Source: Desulfobotulus alkaliphilus
GTDB lineage: Bacteria > Desulfobacterota > Desulfobacteria > Desulfobacterales > ASO4-4
DNA length: 64,000 nucleotides
NCBI RefSeq assembly: GCF_007830435.1
Contig: NZ_VLLC01000002.1
Coordinates: forward strand, 119,484-183,483
Direction: 5' to 3'
The translations under genes and the position numbers were made by a program. Below are positions 34,488-43,371 of this stretch, piece by piece (the first letter of the stretch is position 1; the number at the start of each line of letters is the position of its first letter). The notes below the pieces were generated by a model. The model worked only from the letters and a program-made list of their open reading frames with translations, was not told where the DNA came from and did not search any database.

Positions 34488-34879
34488 CTTGTCCCTCCTT
34501 GAAACGAAGATTGATATTGAATTTTAAATGAAACATTTTAAAACGTTTTTTTTCTTGTCCAATTTGTCTGTCGGGTAAAATTATCTCAAAAAATTTATCC
34601 TAAGGTTTTTTTAAATTCAACTTTTTTTTGGATTTGCTTGGCAAAATATTCTGTTTCTCTGGTGTCTGGTACAGGTATCGTTAAAAAAAATAGGGTTTTA
34701 TATCTTTTGTTTTAAAATGTTTCATAATGTTTTTGCCGGGTTTTAGGATCAGCAGGCTTCTGCTATGTACCATGAAAATATATGGACTTGACCCCTTGGT
34801 TCCGAAAGGATATAGGCAAAAAATATAGGCAGATGAGAAGGCCCCACCCTTTGTTATCCCTAAAACTATGTATGGAGGT
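34488..34879. promoter_or_regulatory. Divergent control region, mrp operon / dpp operon
   Basis: This AT-rich region holds a 17-bp perfect inverted repeat split over about 180 bases: ATGAAACATTTTAAAAC at 34528-34544 and its complement GTTTTAAAATGTTTCAT at 34709-34725. A dppA promoter follows at 34788-34816: TTGACC, 17-base spacer, TATAGG. The two repeats lie close to the two gene starts and could bind one regulator at both promoters or form a DNA loop. No riboswitch-like pattern was recognised. Confidence 0.6.
34788..34816 (+). promoter_or_regulatory. Sigma-70-type promoter of dppA
   Basis: TTGACC and TATAGG are separated by exactly 17 bases. Transcription would start near 34823, about 60 bases before the dppA ATG. 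Confidence 0.6.
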
Positions 34880-34882
34880 ATG

Positions 34883-36439
34883 ATGAAAAAGATTGGTTTA
34901 ACCATTATATGTGCCCTGGCTCTGACCTGTTTTGGTGCGGGTTCTTTGTTTGCCAAGGAAATCAGGCTGGCCTTTGACTCGGACCCGGTGTCTCTGGATC
35001 CCCACATGCAGCTTTCCGGCGGTATGCTGATGTATTCCCATCAGGTCTTTGATCCTCTGGTACGCTGGACCCAGGAAATGGAGTTTGAGCCAAGACTTGC
35101 GGAAAAATGGGAACGTATAGATGATCTTACCATGCGTTTTCACCTCCGTAAGGGAGTAAAATTTCATTCAGGAAACCCCTTTACAGCCAAAGACGTAGCC
35201 TGGACCATGAACCGGCTCAAGGAAAGTCAGGATTTTCGGGGATTGTTTGAGGCCTTTGTCGAAGCCCGTCCCGTAGACGATCATACGGTGGATCTTATCA
35301 CGGACAGGCCCTATGGCCTGGTTTTAAGCCTTGCCACCTATATTTTCCCCATGGACAGTGTTTTTTACACAGGCACCGATGCGCAGGGGCAGTCCAAGGG
35401 GCTTATCAACAAGACCGGTCCCAGCTTTGCCAATGCCAACGCCTCGGGAACAGGTCCCTTCAGGGTAACGGCCCGGCAGCACGGGGTCCGGACGGTTTTT
35501 GACCGCTTTGAAGGTTACTGGGATAAAAATTCCCCGGGCAATGTCTCCCGGATGATTCTGACGCCCATCCGCAATGACGCCACCCGTGTGGCTGCCCTGC
35601 TTTCCGGTGATGTGGACTTTATCGTTCCCGTGCCTCCCCAGGATCAGGACCGTATTGAACGCCACAACGATGTGAAGCTGGTTACCATGTCCGGTACCCG
35701 CATTATCATGCTGCAGATGAACCAGAAGCGCCGCCCTGAGTTTCAGGATGTAAGGGTCAGGCAGGCCATTGTCCATGCGGTGAATAACAAGGGCATTGTG
35801 GACCGTATCATGCGGGGCCGGGCCACGGTGGCGGGGCAGCAGAGTCCTAAGGGGTATTCCGGTTACAATGAAAATCTGGTTCCCCGTTATGACCTGGACA
35901 AGGCCCGCAGGCTGATGAAGGAAGCCGGTTATGAAAAGGGCTTTGAGGTGACCATGATCGCACCCAATGACCGCTACGTGAATGATGCCCGCATTGCGGA
36001 AGCCATTGTGCCCATGCTGGCCCGTATCAATATAAGGGTGAATCTCCAGACCATGCCCAAGGCCCAGTACTGGGATGAATTTGATGCTCAGGTGGCAGAT
36101 ATTCAGCTCATCGGATGGCATTCGGATACGGAGGATTCCGGCAACTTCACCGAGTACCTTGCCATGTGTCCCAATGTTGAAACCGGCTATGGTCAGTACA
36201 ATTCCGGAAACTACTGCAATCCAAAGGTGGATGCACTGACCCTTGCCTGCCAGACGGAAACGGACATGGAAAAGCGCAATGCCATGCTTAGGGAAATTGA
36301 GCAGATCCTGTATGATGATGCGGCCTTTGTTCCTTTGCACTGGCAGGATCTTTCCTGGGCTGCAAGAAAGAATCTTGAAATTGAAAAGATTGTGAATGTT
36401 CAGGATTTCCCCTATTTCGGGGATCTTGTGGTTAAATAA
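34883..36439 (+). CDS. dppA: ABC transporter substrate-binding protein, dipeptide/nickel family
   Basis: The 518-residue exported protein has the signal peptide MKKIGLTIICALALTCFGAGSLFA cut before KEIRLAFD and then the SBP_bac_5 fold: DSDPVSLDPHMQ, EPRLAEKWERIDDLTMRFHLRKGVKFHSGNPFTAKDVAWTMNRL and NASGTGPFRV. Such proteins bind peptides, nickel chelates or opines in the periplasm. There is no Cys for a lipid anchor. GGAGG lies just before paired ATGs. It is followed by repeat copy H and a terminator, then the permeases, which would allow more of this protein than of the membrane parts. Confidence 0.9.
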   Translation: MKKIGLTIICALALTCFGAGSLFAKEIRLAFDSDPVSLDPHMQLSGGMLMYSHQVFDPLVRWTQEMEFEPRLAEKWERIDDLTMRFHLRKGVKFHSGNPFTAKDVAWTMNRLKESQDFRGLFEAFVEARPVDDHTVDLITDRPYGLVLSLATYIFPMDSVFYTGTDAQGQSKGLINKTGPSFANANASGTGPFRVTARQHGVRTVFDRFEGYWDKNSPGNVSRMILTPIRNDATRVAALLSGDVDFIVPVPPQDQDRIERHNDVKLVTMSGTRIIMLQMNQKRRPEFQDVRVRQAIVHAVNNKGIVDRIMRGRATVAGQQSPKGYSGYNENLVPRYDLDKARRLMKEAGYEKGFEVTMIAPNDRYVNDARIAEAIVPMLARINIRVNLQTMPKAQYWDEFDAQVADIQLIGWHSDTEDSGNFTEYLAMCPNVETGYGQYNSGNYCNPKVDALTLACQTETDMEKRNAMLREIEQILYDDAAFVPLHWQDLSWAARKNLEIEKIVNVQDFPYFGDLVVK

Positions 36440-36524
36440 AAAGTAACGGTTCAGCACAGTTTTCCAAGTACCATGCTTGCAAGACAGATGCACAGGCCCC
36501 CAGGCTATTTGTCCGTGACGCAAT

Positions 36525-36592
36525 CCGGCACTCAAGCTGAAAAGCTCAAGCCCTTTACGGGATCAAAAGTGTTTAGGGATCTTGAGTGCCGG
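36525..36592 (+). repeat. Small palindromic cassette, left arm of copy H
   Basis: Arms CCGGCACTCAAG and CTTGAGTGCCGG are perfect; the loop also folds (AAGCTGAAAAGCTC). It replaces two bases (TT) of the usual sequence GCAATCTTATTCGG. Confidence 0.88.
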
Positions 36593-36730
36593 ATTCGGGA
36601 GCTTCTTGACCTGTACGGAAGCGGCAAAAACTCCCCGCCACAGGCAGGATACGCTTTTTGATTACCATGGCAGGCTTCAGCACGCTGCCTTTGTGGCGGC
36701 TCAGACAGTTTGCCGTTTTTTATTAGCATT

Positions 36731-36802
36731 CCGGCACTCAAGCTTGCAAAAGCCCTTTGTTTTCATCGCAGGCTCTGGGTTGGTTTATGGCTTGAGTGCC
36801 GG
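36731..36802 (+). repeat. Small palindromic cassette, right arm of copy H
   Basis: Arms CCGGCACTCAAGC and GCTTGAGTGCCGG are perfect. It replaces part of the right arm between TTTGCCG and AATCCGAAACGAT. Confidence 0.88.
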
Positions 36803-36932
36803 AATCCGAAACGATGGCAATGTCACTTGCAAATAGCCACGGAGCCTTGCAACAGTACGAAGCTGCTGCAACTACAGCATTGGTATTTTGGAATAAACTG
36901 TTCTGAATAATCACAATAAAAAGGATTTCGGC

Positions 36933-36975
36933 AAGGCACAGGGAAGGGGGGGGTCTTTTTCCTGTGCCTTTTTTT
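36933..36975 (+). terminator. Terminator after dppA
   Basis: AAGGCACAGG pairs with CCTGTGCCTT around an 18-base loop, followed by a run of seven T. It lies between dppA and dppB and would make the permease genes depend on read-through or on another promoter. Confidence 0.88.
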
Positions 36976-37034
36976 AGCACTCAAACCGGATAAACGGATC
37001 TTTGTCAGGCGGTCTTATCCCTTTTGAGTGCCGG
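36975..37034. repeat. Solitary diverged small cassette before dppB
   Basis: AGCACTCAAA...TTTTGAGTGCCGG form arms around a loop of about 38 bases containing CCGGATAAACGGATC. It directly follows the T tract of the dppA terminator and is not inside a large element. Confidence 0.65.
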
Positions 37035-37139
37035 AAAAAATGGACTGAACATTTTGCATTTTTGTGTTATGCTTTTATGTTTTTCGTCCGGACAGTGTCC
37101 GGGCGGTGGTATGAACTCCTAAGCCTTCAGGTTGTTTTC

Positions 37140-38114
37140 ATGTTTGCATTCCTTGTGCGCCGGATCAGTCAGGCGGTGTTTGTCATGCTGGTGATCAGCC
37201 TTCTGGGCTTTTCCATCCGTCATCAGATCGGAGATCCTGTGCGGGATCTTGTGGGCGTCAGTGTCTCCGTTGCGGAGCGTGAAGCCCTGCGGGATGAACT
37301 GGGCCTGAATGATCCCTTCCATGTGCAGTATCTTCGTTTTTTAAAGGGGCTTCTTAAAGGAGATCTGGGCCAGTCCTTTTTCTTCAAAAAACCCGCACTG
37401 GATGTGATTCTGGCCAAGATGCCCGCCACGCTGGAGCTTGTATTCTGCGCAGGTGTGATCATTGTGGTTTTTTCAGTTCCCCTTGGCATGTATGCCGCCA
37501 TCAGGCCGAAAAGTTTTTTTTCAAGGCTGATCATGGGCGGCAGCATTGTGGGGGTTTCCATACCTGTTTTCCTCACGGCCATCCTTCTGATCTATCTTTT
37601 TTCCGTGATTCTGGGCTGGCTGCCTTCCTACGGACGGGGGGAGCTGGTCATGGTGGGCGGCTGGCAGACGGGTATGCTCACCGCAGATGGCTGGCTGCAC
37701 CTTATTCTGCCTTCCATCGCCCTGTCTTCCATCATGTTGCCCCTTTTTATCCGCCTGATCCGTTCGGAAATGATGGAGGTTCTTGAGACGGAATACATCC
37801 GTTTTGCCCATGCCAAGGGGCTTTCAAAGGTCCGGGTGTGGCTGGTTCATGGTTTCAGAAATACCCTGCTTCCGGTGATTACCGTGGGGGGGGTACAGAT
37901 CGGTACCATGATCGCCTTTACCATCCTTACGGAAACGGTATTTCAGTGGCATGGCATGGGTTTTATGTTTCTGGAGGCGGTGCAGCGTGCGGACACCTCT
38001 CTTCTGGTGGCCTACCTCATGGTTGTGGGCTTTCTCTTTGTGGTGGTGAATACCCTGGTGGATATTCTCTACGGTATTGTTAACCCCAAGGTTCGGGTAT
38101 CAGGCAGGCAATAA
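37140..38114 (+). CDS. dppB: Dipeptide/nickel ABC transporter permease
   Basis: The 324-residue membrane permease begins MFAFLVRRISQAVFVMLVISLLGFSI, a typical DppB first helix. It has the binding-protein-dependent transport motif EYIRFAHAKGLSKVRVWLVHGFRNTLLPVITVGG (EAA loop contacting the ATPases). An upstream frame adds 46 residues without family character, so the start at this Met is preferred although its ribosome site is weak. It is followed directly by dppC. Confidence 0.9.
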   Translation: MFAFLVRRISQAVFVMLVISLLGFSIRHQIGDPVRDLVGVSVSVAEREALRDELGLNDPFHVQYLRFLKGLLKGDLGQSFFFKKPALDVILAKMPATLELVFCAGVIIVVFSVPLGMYAAIRPKSFFSRLIMGGSIVGVSIPVFLTAILLIYLFSVILGWLPSYGRGELVMVGGWQTGMLTADGWLHLILPSIALSSIMLPLFIRLIRSEMMEVLETEYIRFAHAKGLSKVRVWLVHGFRNTLLPVITVGGVQIGTMIAFTILTETVFQWHGMGFMFLEAVQRADTSLLVAYLMVVGFLFVVVNTLVDILYGIVNPKVRVSGRQ

Positions 38115-39032
38115 ATGACACGCTGGCAGGCATTCAAAGACTCTTATTTTCTCTACAGTTTCAAAAGGGACAAGGTGGCGGTGACAAGCTTTGTCATTTT
38201 TCTGCTGCTTCTGGTGATGGCTTTTTCCGCACCCTGGACAGCCCCGCACAATCCCTATGACACAGCCACCATAGATATCATGGATTCCAACCTTCCTCCG
38301 GCCTGGATGGATGAGGGAGAAACCCGCTTTGTTCTGGGAACGGACATTCAGGGCAGGGATCTGCTTTCCACCATGATGTATGGTATGCGGGTGTCCATTC
38401 TCATTGGTCTGGGCGCTGTGATCCTGCAGGCGGTGCTGGGTATTTTCATCGGCCTTGTGGCGGGGTATGCGGGAGGAAGGGTGGATGCCTTTCTCATGCG
38501 CCTTGCGGATGTGCAGCTTTCCTTCTCAACCCTCATGGTTGCCATTTTCATATCAGCCATATTCCAGACGGCCTTTGGTGCCGGGCGCTATGAGCAGATG
38601 GCCGTACCCATCCTGATCCTTGTGATCGGCCTTGCGGAGTGGCCCCAGTACGCCAGAACCGTGCGGGCTTCAGTGCTGGGGGAAAAGGGAAAGGAGTATG
38701 TGGAGGCGGCCCGGGTCATCGGCCTTCCTTCCATGCGCATCATGTTTCGGCATATTCTTCCCAATACCCTGTCTCCGGTGCTGGTGATTTCCACGGTGCA
38801 GGTGGCCAATGCCGTCATGAGCGAGGCGGCCCTTTCCTTTCTGGGACTGGGGATGCCCGTCACCCGTCCTTCCTTGGGTTCCCTCATCAATTCCGGCTTT
38901 GAGTATATTTTTTCAGGCTCCTGGTGGATTACTCTCTTTCCGGGTTTTCTGCTGGTGCTTCTGGTACTGGTGATCAATCTTTTGGGGGACTGGTTGCGGG
39001 ATGTGCTGAACCCCAAGCTTTACAAGGGATAG
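38115..39032 (+). CDS. dppC: Dipeptide/nickel ABC transporter permease
   Basis: The 305-residue second permease shows the DppC layout: first helix VAVTSFVIFLLLLVMAFSAPW, FVLGTDIQGRDLLSTMMYGMRVSILIGL, and the EAA loop EYVEAARVIGLPSMRIMFRHILPNTLSPVLVI. It starts immediately after the dppB stop, so translation is coupled. With DppB it forms the channel through the inner membrane. Confidence 0.93.
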   Translation: MTRWQAFKDSYFLYSFKRDKVAVTSFVIFLLLLVMAFSAPWTAPHNPYDTATIDIMDSNLPPAWMDEGETRFVLGTDIQGRDLLSTMMYGMRVSILIGLGAVILQAVLGIFIGLVAGYAGGRVDAFLMRLADVQLSFSTLMVAIFISAIFQTAFGAGRYEQMAVPILILVIGLAEWPQYARTVRASVLGEKGKEYVEAARVIGLPSMRIMFRHILPNTLSPVLVISTVQVANAVMSEAALSFLGLGMPVTRPSLGSLINSGFEYIFSGSWWITLFPGFLLVLLVLVINLLGDWLRDVLNPKLYKG

Positions 39033-39037
39033 TTTTT

Positions 39038-40006
39038 ATGAATCATCTGCTTGAAATCCGGGATCTTGAGGTGCGTTTTGCCCTGCGTTCCGGAGATCTG
39101 ACCGCCATTGACCGCATCGGGTTTACCCTGGAAAAGGGCGAGCGCATGGGGCTTGTGGGGGAATCCGGAGCGGGAAAGTCCGTGACGGGTTTTTCCATTT
39201 TAAATCTCATCAGCAAGCCGGGGTACATTGCCGGAGGAAGTATTTTTTTCCGTGGGAAGGATCTGGCGGCCCTGAGTCCGGAGGAAATGCGCTCTGTCAG
39301 GGGAAACCGCATCAGCATGATTTTTCAGGATCCCATGATGACCCTGAATCCTGTCATGACCATCGGGGATCAGATGACAGAAAGCCTCATGGCCCACAGA
39401 AAGATTTCCCGTGCTTCCGCAGAAGCCCTTGCCGTGGAAAAGCTGCAGGCCGTGCACATCCCTTCCCCCGAAGCCCGGCTGCGTCAGTATCCCCATGAGT
39501 TTTCAGGGGGCATGCGTCAGCGCATCGTCATTGCCATTGCCCTTCTCACGGACCCGGATCTCATCATTGCCGATGAACCCACCACAGCGCTGGATGTGAC
39601 CATTCAGGCGGAAATCATGGACCTTCTTCTGGAGCTTTGTACTCTGAAGGATATGGCCATGATCCTCATCACCCATGATCTGGGGGTGGTCAGTCAGGTG
39701 ACGGAAAAGATTGCCGTGATGTATGCGGGGAAAATTGTGGAAACGGGTTCCACGGAAAATATTGTGGCCAGACCCCAGCATCCCTATACCCAGGGCCTGA
39801 TCCGGGCCTTGCCCGGCAGCAGGGAACCCGGCAGCAGGCTGTATCAGATTCCCGGCTCCATGCCCAATCTTTCGGCAATTCCAAAGGGATGTGCCTTTCA
39901 TCCCAGGTGTGAGCGGGCAGAGGAGGTCTGTCGCAGGGAGGTGCCTGAACTTTTGAAGAGGGGGACTTTTCAGCGGCTGGTGGCCTGTCATCTGGTGGGT
40001 GTGTGA
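39038..40006 (+). CDS. dppD: Dipeptide/nickel ABC transporter ATPase
   Basis: The 322-residue ATPase has Walker A GESGAGKS, signature HEFSGGMRQRIVIA, Walker B LIIADEPT and switch His in LITHDLG. The C-terminal oligopeptide/dipeptide domain with Cys-rich AIPKGCAFHPRCERAEEVCRREVPE may hold an Fe-S cluster, as in related importers. The start at MNHLLEIRDL is chosen since it follows dppC by 5 bases; a longer frame overlaps dppC. Repeat copy I separates it from dppF. Confidence 0.93.
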   Translation: MNHLLEIRDLEVRFALRSGDLTAIDRIGFTLEKGERMGLVGESGAGKSVTGFSILNLISKPGYIAGGSIFFRGKDLAALSPEEMRSVRGNRISMIFQDPMMTLNPVMTIGDQMTESLMAHRKISRASAEALAVEKLQAVHIPSPEARLRQYPHEFSGGMRQRIVIAIALLTDPDLIIADEPTTALDVTIQAEIMDLLLELCTLKDMAMILITHDLGVVSQVTEKIAVMYAGKIVETGSTENIVARPQHPYTQGLIRALPGSREPGSRLYQIPGSMPNLSAIPKGCAFHPRCERAEEVCRREVPELLKRGTFQRLVACHLVGV

Positions 40007-40017
40007 TCTTGTTTTTT

Positions 40018-40367
40018 GTAATTGTTCAGAACATTTTATTCAGAGATATCAGTGTTATCGTTTTAGCGGCTTCGTGCCGTTGCAAGGCACCCTGGCTATT
40101 TGCAAGTGACATTGCAATCGTTTCGGATCAGAGCTTTGAGGGCCTGTGCGAAAGAAGCGGCAAACTGTCTGAGCCGCCACAAAGGCAGCGTGCTTAAGCC
40201 TGCTATGGTAATCAAAAAGCTTACCCTGCCTGTGGCGGGGAGTTTTTGCCGCTTCCGCACAGGGCAAGAAGCTCCCGAATAAGATTGCGTCACGGGCAAA
40301 TAGCTTGGGTGTCTGTGCATCTGTTATCTGGCAGGTATGGTGTTTGGAAAATTGAGCTGAACAATTA
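40018..40367 (-). mobile_element. MITE-like palindromic element, copy I
   Basis: This 350-bp copy runs from GTAATTGTTCAGAACATTTT to TGAGCTGAACAATTA. It is flanked by TGTTTTTT on both sides (40010-40017, 40368-40375) if the terminal C has been lost. It separates dppD from dppF inside the importer operon. Terminal arms have diverged but the centre is intact. Confidence 0.88.
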
Positions 40368-40415
40368 TGTTTTTTTATTGTTATGATGCCGTTTATATGA
40401 AGGAAGGAAGAAGCC

Positions 40416-41438
40416 ATGCTTGAAAAATCAGCCCTTGTGACCCTGAACAAGGTGGTCAAGCATTTTGATATATCCGGTGGATTTCTGGAACAGCTGCGTT
40501 TTAAAGGGCTTCGTCCCCGGCTGGAGCAGAAAAAAGTGCATGCCATCAATGATGTGAGCCTTGCCATAGAGCCGGGAGAGATCCTGAGCGTTGTGGGAGA
40601 GTCCGGCTGCGGAAAGTCCACCCTGGCCCGCACGGTGATGGGGCTGTATGCGCCGGATTCTGGGGAAATCTACTATGAAAATACCCGGATCGATACCTTG
40701 GACAGTACACAGATGCTGGTGCATCGTAAAAAAATGCAGATGATTTTTCAGGATCCCTACGCATCCCTGAACCCCCGCATGACCGTACGCCAGACCCTTG
40801 AAGAGCCTTTGCGTTTTCATCAACCCTCCATCTCCGAGACTGAGGTCAGGGACAGGGTGGCGGAAGTCATGGAGCAGGTGGGGGTGAATCCTGTGTGGGG
40901 TGAGCGTTATCCCCATGAGTTTTCAGGGGGACAGCGCCAGCGGGTTTCCATTGCCCGGGCCCTTATGGTGGATCCTGAGTTCATTGTGGCGGATGAACCC
41001 ATATCGGCTCTGGACGTGTCCATTCAGGCACAGATTCTTAACCTTCTCATGGAGGCCAGAGAGCAGCGGGGCCTGACCTATATGATGATCACCCATGACC
41101 TTTCCGTGGTGGCCCATGTGTCCACACGGGTGGCAGTGATGTATCTGGGAACCCTCTGTGAAGTGGCTCCGGCGGCCAATCTTTTTGAAACGGCAAAGCA
41201 TCCCTATACAAGGGCACTCCTTTCCGCCATTCCAAAGCTGGGCCAGAAAAAGCCCCGGCACATCAAGCTGAAGGGGGAAGTTCCAACCCCCATCCACCTG
41301 CCTTCGGGCTGTGTTTTCCATGGCCGCTGTCTTTATGCCAATGAGCGCTGCCGCAGGGAAGTCCCCCGGCTTCTGGCCTTAAGCTCCGGTGTGCAGGTGG
41401 CCTGTCATGGTGTGGAGGAAGGAAGGGTACTGGACTGA
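40416..41438 (+). CDS. dppF: Dipeptide/nickel ABC transporter ATPase
   Basis: The 340-residue second ATPase has Walker A GESGCGKSTLARTVMG, signature HEFSGGQRQRVSIARAL, Walker B FIVADEPISALDVS and MITHDLSVV, then the C-terminal domain with CVFHGRCLYANERCRREVP. The N-terminal 50 residues, typical of DppF/OppF, lead into the ABC core. AAGGAAGG precedes the ATG. Its last 34 bases overlap the end of the convergent CorC/HlyC-family gene. Confidence 0.93.
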   Translation: MLEKSALVTLNKVVKHFDISGGFLEQLRFKGLRPRLEQKKVHAINDVSLAIEPGEILSVVGESGCGKSTLARTVMGLYAPDSGEIYYENTRIDTLDSTQMLVHRKKMQMIFQDPYASLNPRMTVRQTLEEPLRFHQPSISETEVRDRVAEVMEQVGVNPVWGERYPHEFSGGQRQRVSIARALMVDPEFIVADEPISALDVSIQAQILNLLMEAREQRGLTYMMITHDLSVVAHVSTRVAVMYLGTLCEVAPAANLFETAKHPYTRALLSAIPKLGQKKPRHIKLKGEVPTPIHLPSGCVFHGRCLYANERCRREVPRLLALSSGVQVACHGVEEGRVLD

Positions 41439-42697
41439 TCCTGTTCTTCCGCTGCGGCCATACCCGGAGGCGCATATTTGACCCGCAGTTTCAGAATGCG
41501 GTTGCCGTCCATGGTCATGACGCTGATCATGTAGGAGGATACCACAAAGGTCTGGTCTTCGCTGGGGATGCGGCCGATGTGGTGCAGGAGAAAGCCTGAG
41601 AGGGTGTCATAATCCGGGGATTCGGGCAGCTCTTCGGGTAATACGCGGTTCACATCTTCCACCGGGATTTTACCCAGAATCAGCCATTCCTTTTCACCCA
41701 CTTCCTTGATCAGAACCTCGTCCTTGTCCGATTCATCGGAAATTTCTCCTACAATCTCTTCCAGAACATCTTCCAGGGTGACAAGGCCGCAGACCCCTCC
41801 GTATTCATCCACCACAATGGCCATGTGCTGTTTTCTGGCCTTGAACTGGGCCAGCAGGGTGTCAATTTTTTTTGATTCGGGGATAAAGTAGGGCTTGCGC
41901 ATGATTTCCCTGAAATCCGGCAGGCGGCCGTGGGTGGTCTGAAAGCGGAAGATGTCGCCCACATGCATGACGCCCACCACCTCGTCAAGGCTGCCTTCAG
42001 TGAGGGGAATACGGGAAAAGCCCGATGCCAGAATGGCCGGAAGATCCGGCTTTTCTTCCAGATCCGCCACAAACATATCCCTTCTTGGTGTCATGATGTT
42101 GTAGGCGGGGATGTCATCGAATTCAAAAATATTGCGGATAAATTCCTTTTCTTCTTCCTTGATTTCTCCTTCTTCCTCGCCCACCTCCACAATGGAAATG
42201 AGTTCTTCTTCGGTGATGGTGGGCAGACGCTGGAGTCGGCCCGTGAGCAGGGGCACAAAATCCAGAAGAAAAATAAGTGGGTAGCAGATAAAGGAAAACC
42301 AGCGTATGGGAAAGATGACCATTCGGGCAATGAGAAGATTGTTCTGGGTGGCCAGGGATTTGGGTATGATTTCCCCGAAGATCAGCAGCATCAGGGTCAT
42401 GATGCCGGTGACAATGCCGATGGCATTGCTTTCAAACTGCTGGATGGCAAGGGCCGTGGCAATGGCCGAAGCGCCTACGTTCACAAGGTTGTTGCCGATG
42501 AGGATGGTGGCCAGCAGGCGGTGGGGTCTGCTTTTCATTTCAAGGATCAGTCTGTCGGCACGGCCTCCTTCCTTGGCCATGTGGTGGGCTCTGGCTCTGG
42601 AAATGGAAAAAAGGGCTGTTTCCGAACTGGAAAAAAATCCTGAAAGCAAAAGGCATAGGAAAAGAAGTGCGAGATGGAAAGTCATGGTTCGGATCAC
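41405..42697 (-). CDS. CNNM/CorC-HlyC family transporter-associated protein
   Basis: The 430-residue membrane protein has the DUF21/CNNM domain (about 1-190, four hydrophobic segments, SGFFSSSETALFSISRARA), a CBS pair (YNIMTPRRDMFVADLE...), and the C-terminal CorC_HlyC FAD-binding-like domain (EWLILGKIPVEDVNRVLPEELP). Related proteins act in Mg2+/Co2+ efflux or Na+/Mg2+ exchange. It is monocistronic, with its 3' end overlapping dppF on the other strand. Confidence 0.9.
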   Translation of the reverse strand: MIRTMTFHLALLFLCLLLSGFFSSSETALFSISRARAHHMAKEGGRADRLILEMKSRPHRLLATILIGNNLVNVGASAIATALAIQQFESNAIGIVTGIMTLMLLIFGEIIPKSLATQNNLLIARMVIFPIRWFSFICYPLIFLLDFVPLLTGRLQRLPTITEEELISIVEVGEEEGEIKEEEKEFIRNIFEFDDIPAYNIMTPRRDMFVADLEEKPDLPAILASGFSRIPLTEGSLDEVVGVMHVGDIFRFQTTHGRLPDFREIMRKPYFIPESKKIDTLLAQFKARKQHMAIVVDEYGGVCGLVTLEDVLEEIVGEISDESDKDEVLIKEVGEKEWLILGKIPVEDVNRVLPEELPESPDYDTLSGFLLHHIGRIPSEDQTFVVSSYMISVMTMDGNRILKLRVKYAPPGMAAAEEQDQSSTLPSSTP

Positions 42698-42808
42698 CGG
42701 CAGCAGCGGAGATCACAGCCTCCTTTCGGATTTGAATTGTATGTTAAAGAATTTATGGTATGGAGCGTTCATTTCAGATATTGTAGTGTTTTGATTTAAC
42801 AGTTTTTT

Positions 42809-43163
42809 GTTAATTATTCAGTATGTTTTATTCTGAAAAATTGTTTTTTAATTTCAAGATCTTGGTTCCAGCAAAAGACAATCGGGCTGTTTGTGAGTGA
42901 CATTGCAATCGTTTCGGATCAGAGCTTTGCAGGCCTGTGCGAAAAGGAAGCGGCAAACTGTCTGGCCCGCCACAAAGGCAGCGTGCTTAAGCCTGCCATG
43001 GTAATCAAAAAGCTTATCCTGCCTGTGGCGGGGAGTTTTTGCCGCTTCCGCACAGGGCAAGAAGCTCCCGAATAAGATTGCGTCACGAACAAATGGCTCG
43101 GTTGCCTATGTGTCTGATTGTAATCGTTCGATTTGTCGAAATAAAACTGTTCTGAATACTTAC
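42809..43163 (-). mobile_element. MITE-like palindromic element, copy J
   Basis: It begins TTAATTATTCAGTATG and ends AAAACTGTTCTGAATACTTAC. The core is complete (GTGACATTGCAATCG through AAGATTGCGTCACG). The flanks AGTTTTTT and ATTTTTAT match at six of eight positions, an eroded duplication. The outer left arm is replaced by unrelated AT-rich sequence. It lies in the divergent region upstream of the CorC/HlyC-family gene. Confidence 0.85.
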
Positions 43164-43371
43164 ATTTTTATTAAGATTTCCGGGTCACTTACGGTCTGAT
43201 AACAACCGGGCCAGAATATAAGGCTGAGCCAAGGCAGTCATCAGATTATTTTATTGGCGCAATAATAAATCCTTCATCGGGATACTGCAAGGGAGTTCCC
43301 TTAATTGTTTTTTATGGATTGCACAGACCGGCAATGAACCTTGTTTTGTGCGCTGCAATGGGTTAAGATCT

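Larger units (their letters stand above)
36443..36914 (+). mobile_element. MITE-like element with two nested cassettes, copy H
   Basis: At 472 bp it is the largest copy, from GTAACGGTTCAGCACAGTTT to AATAAACTGTTCTGAATAATCAC. The 8-bp target duplications AATAAAAA (36435-36442, 36915-36922) match exactly, and the left one includes the dppA stop codon. A 68-bp and a 72-bp CCGGCACTCAAG cassette lie at mirror positions in the two arms; the right one replaces about 20 bases of the arm. The element stands between dppA and its terminator. Confidence 0.94.

Noticed and set aside
36801..36830. Sigma-54-like TGGCAATGTCACTTGCA inside copy H
   Set aside because: The GG-to-GC spacing is 11 rather than 10, and the sequence is an ordinary part of the repeat arm; other copies lack the GG.
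36443..36914. Integron attC sites as an explanation for the repeats
   Set aside because: The copies are in both orientations between housekeeping genes, have 8-bp target duplications and lack the core-site pairs expected of attC; no integrase or cassette array is present.
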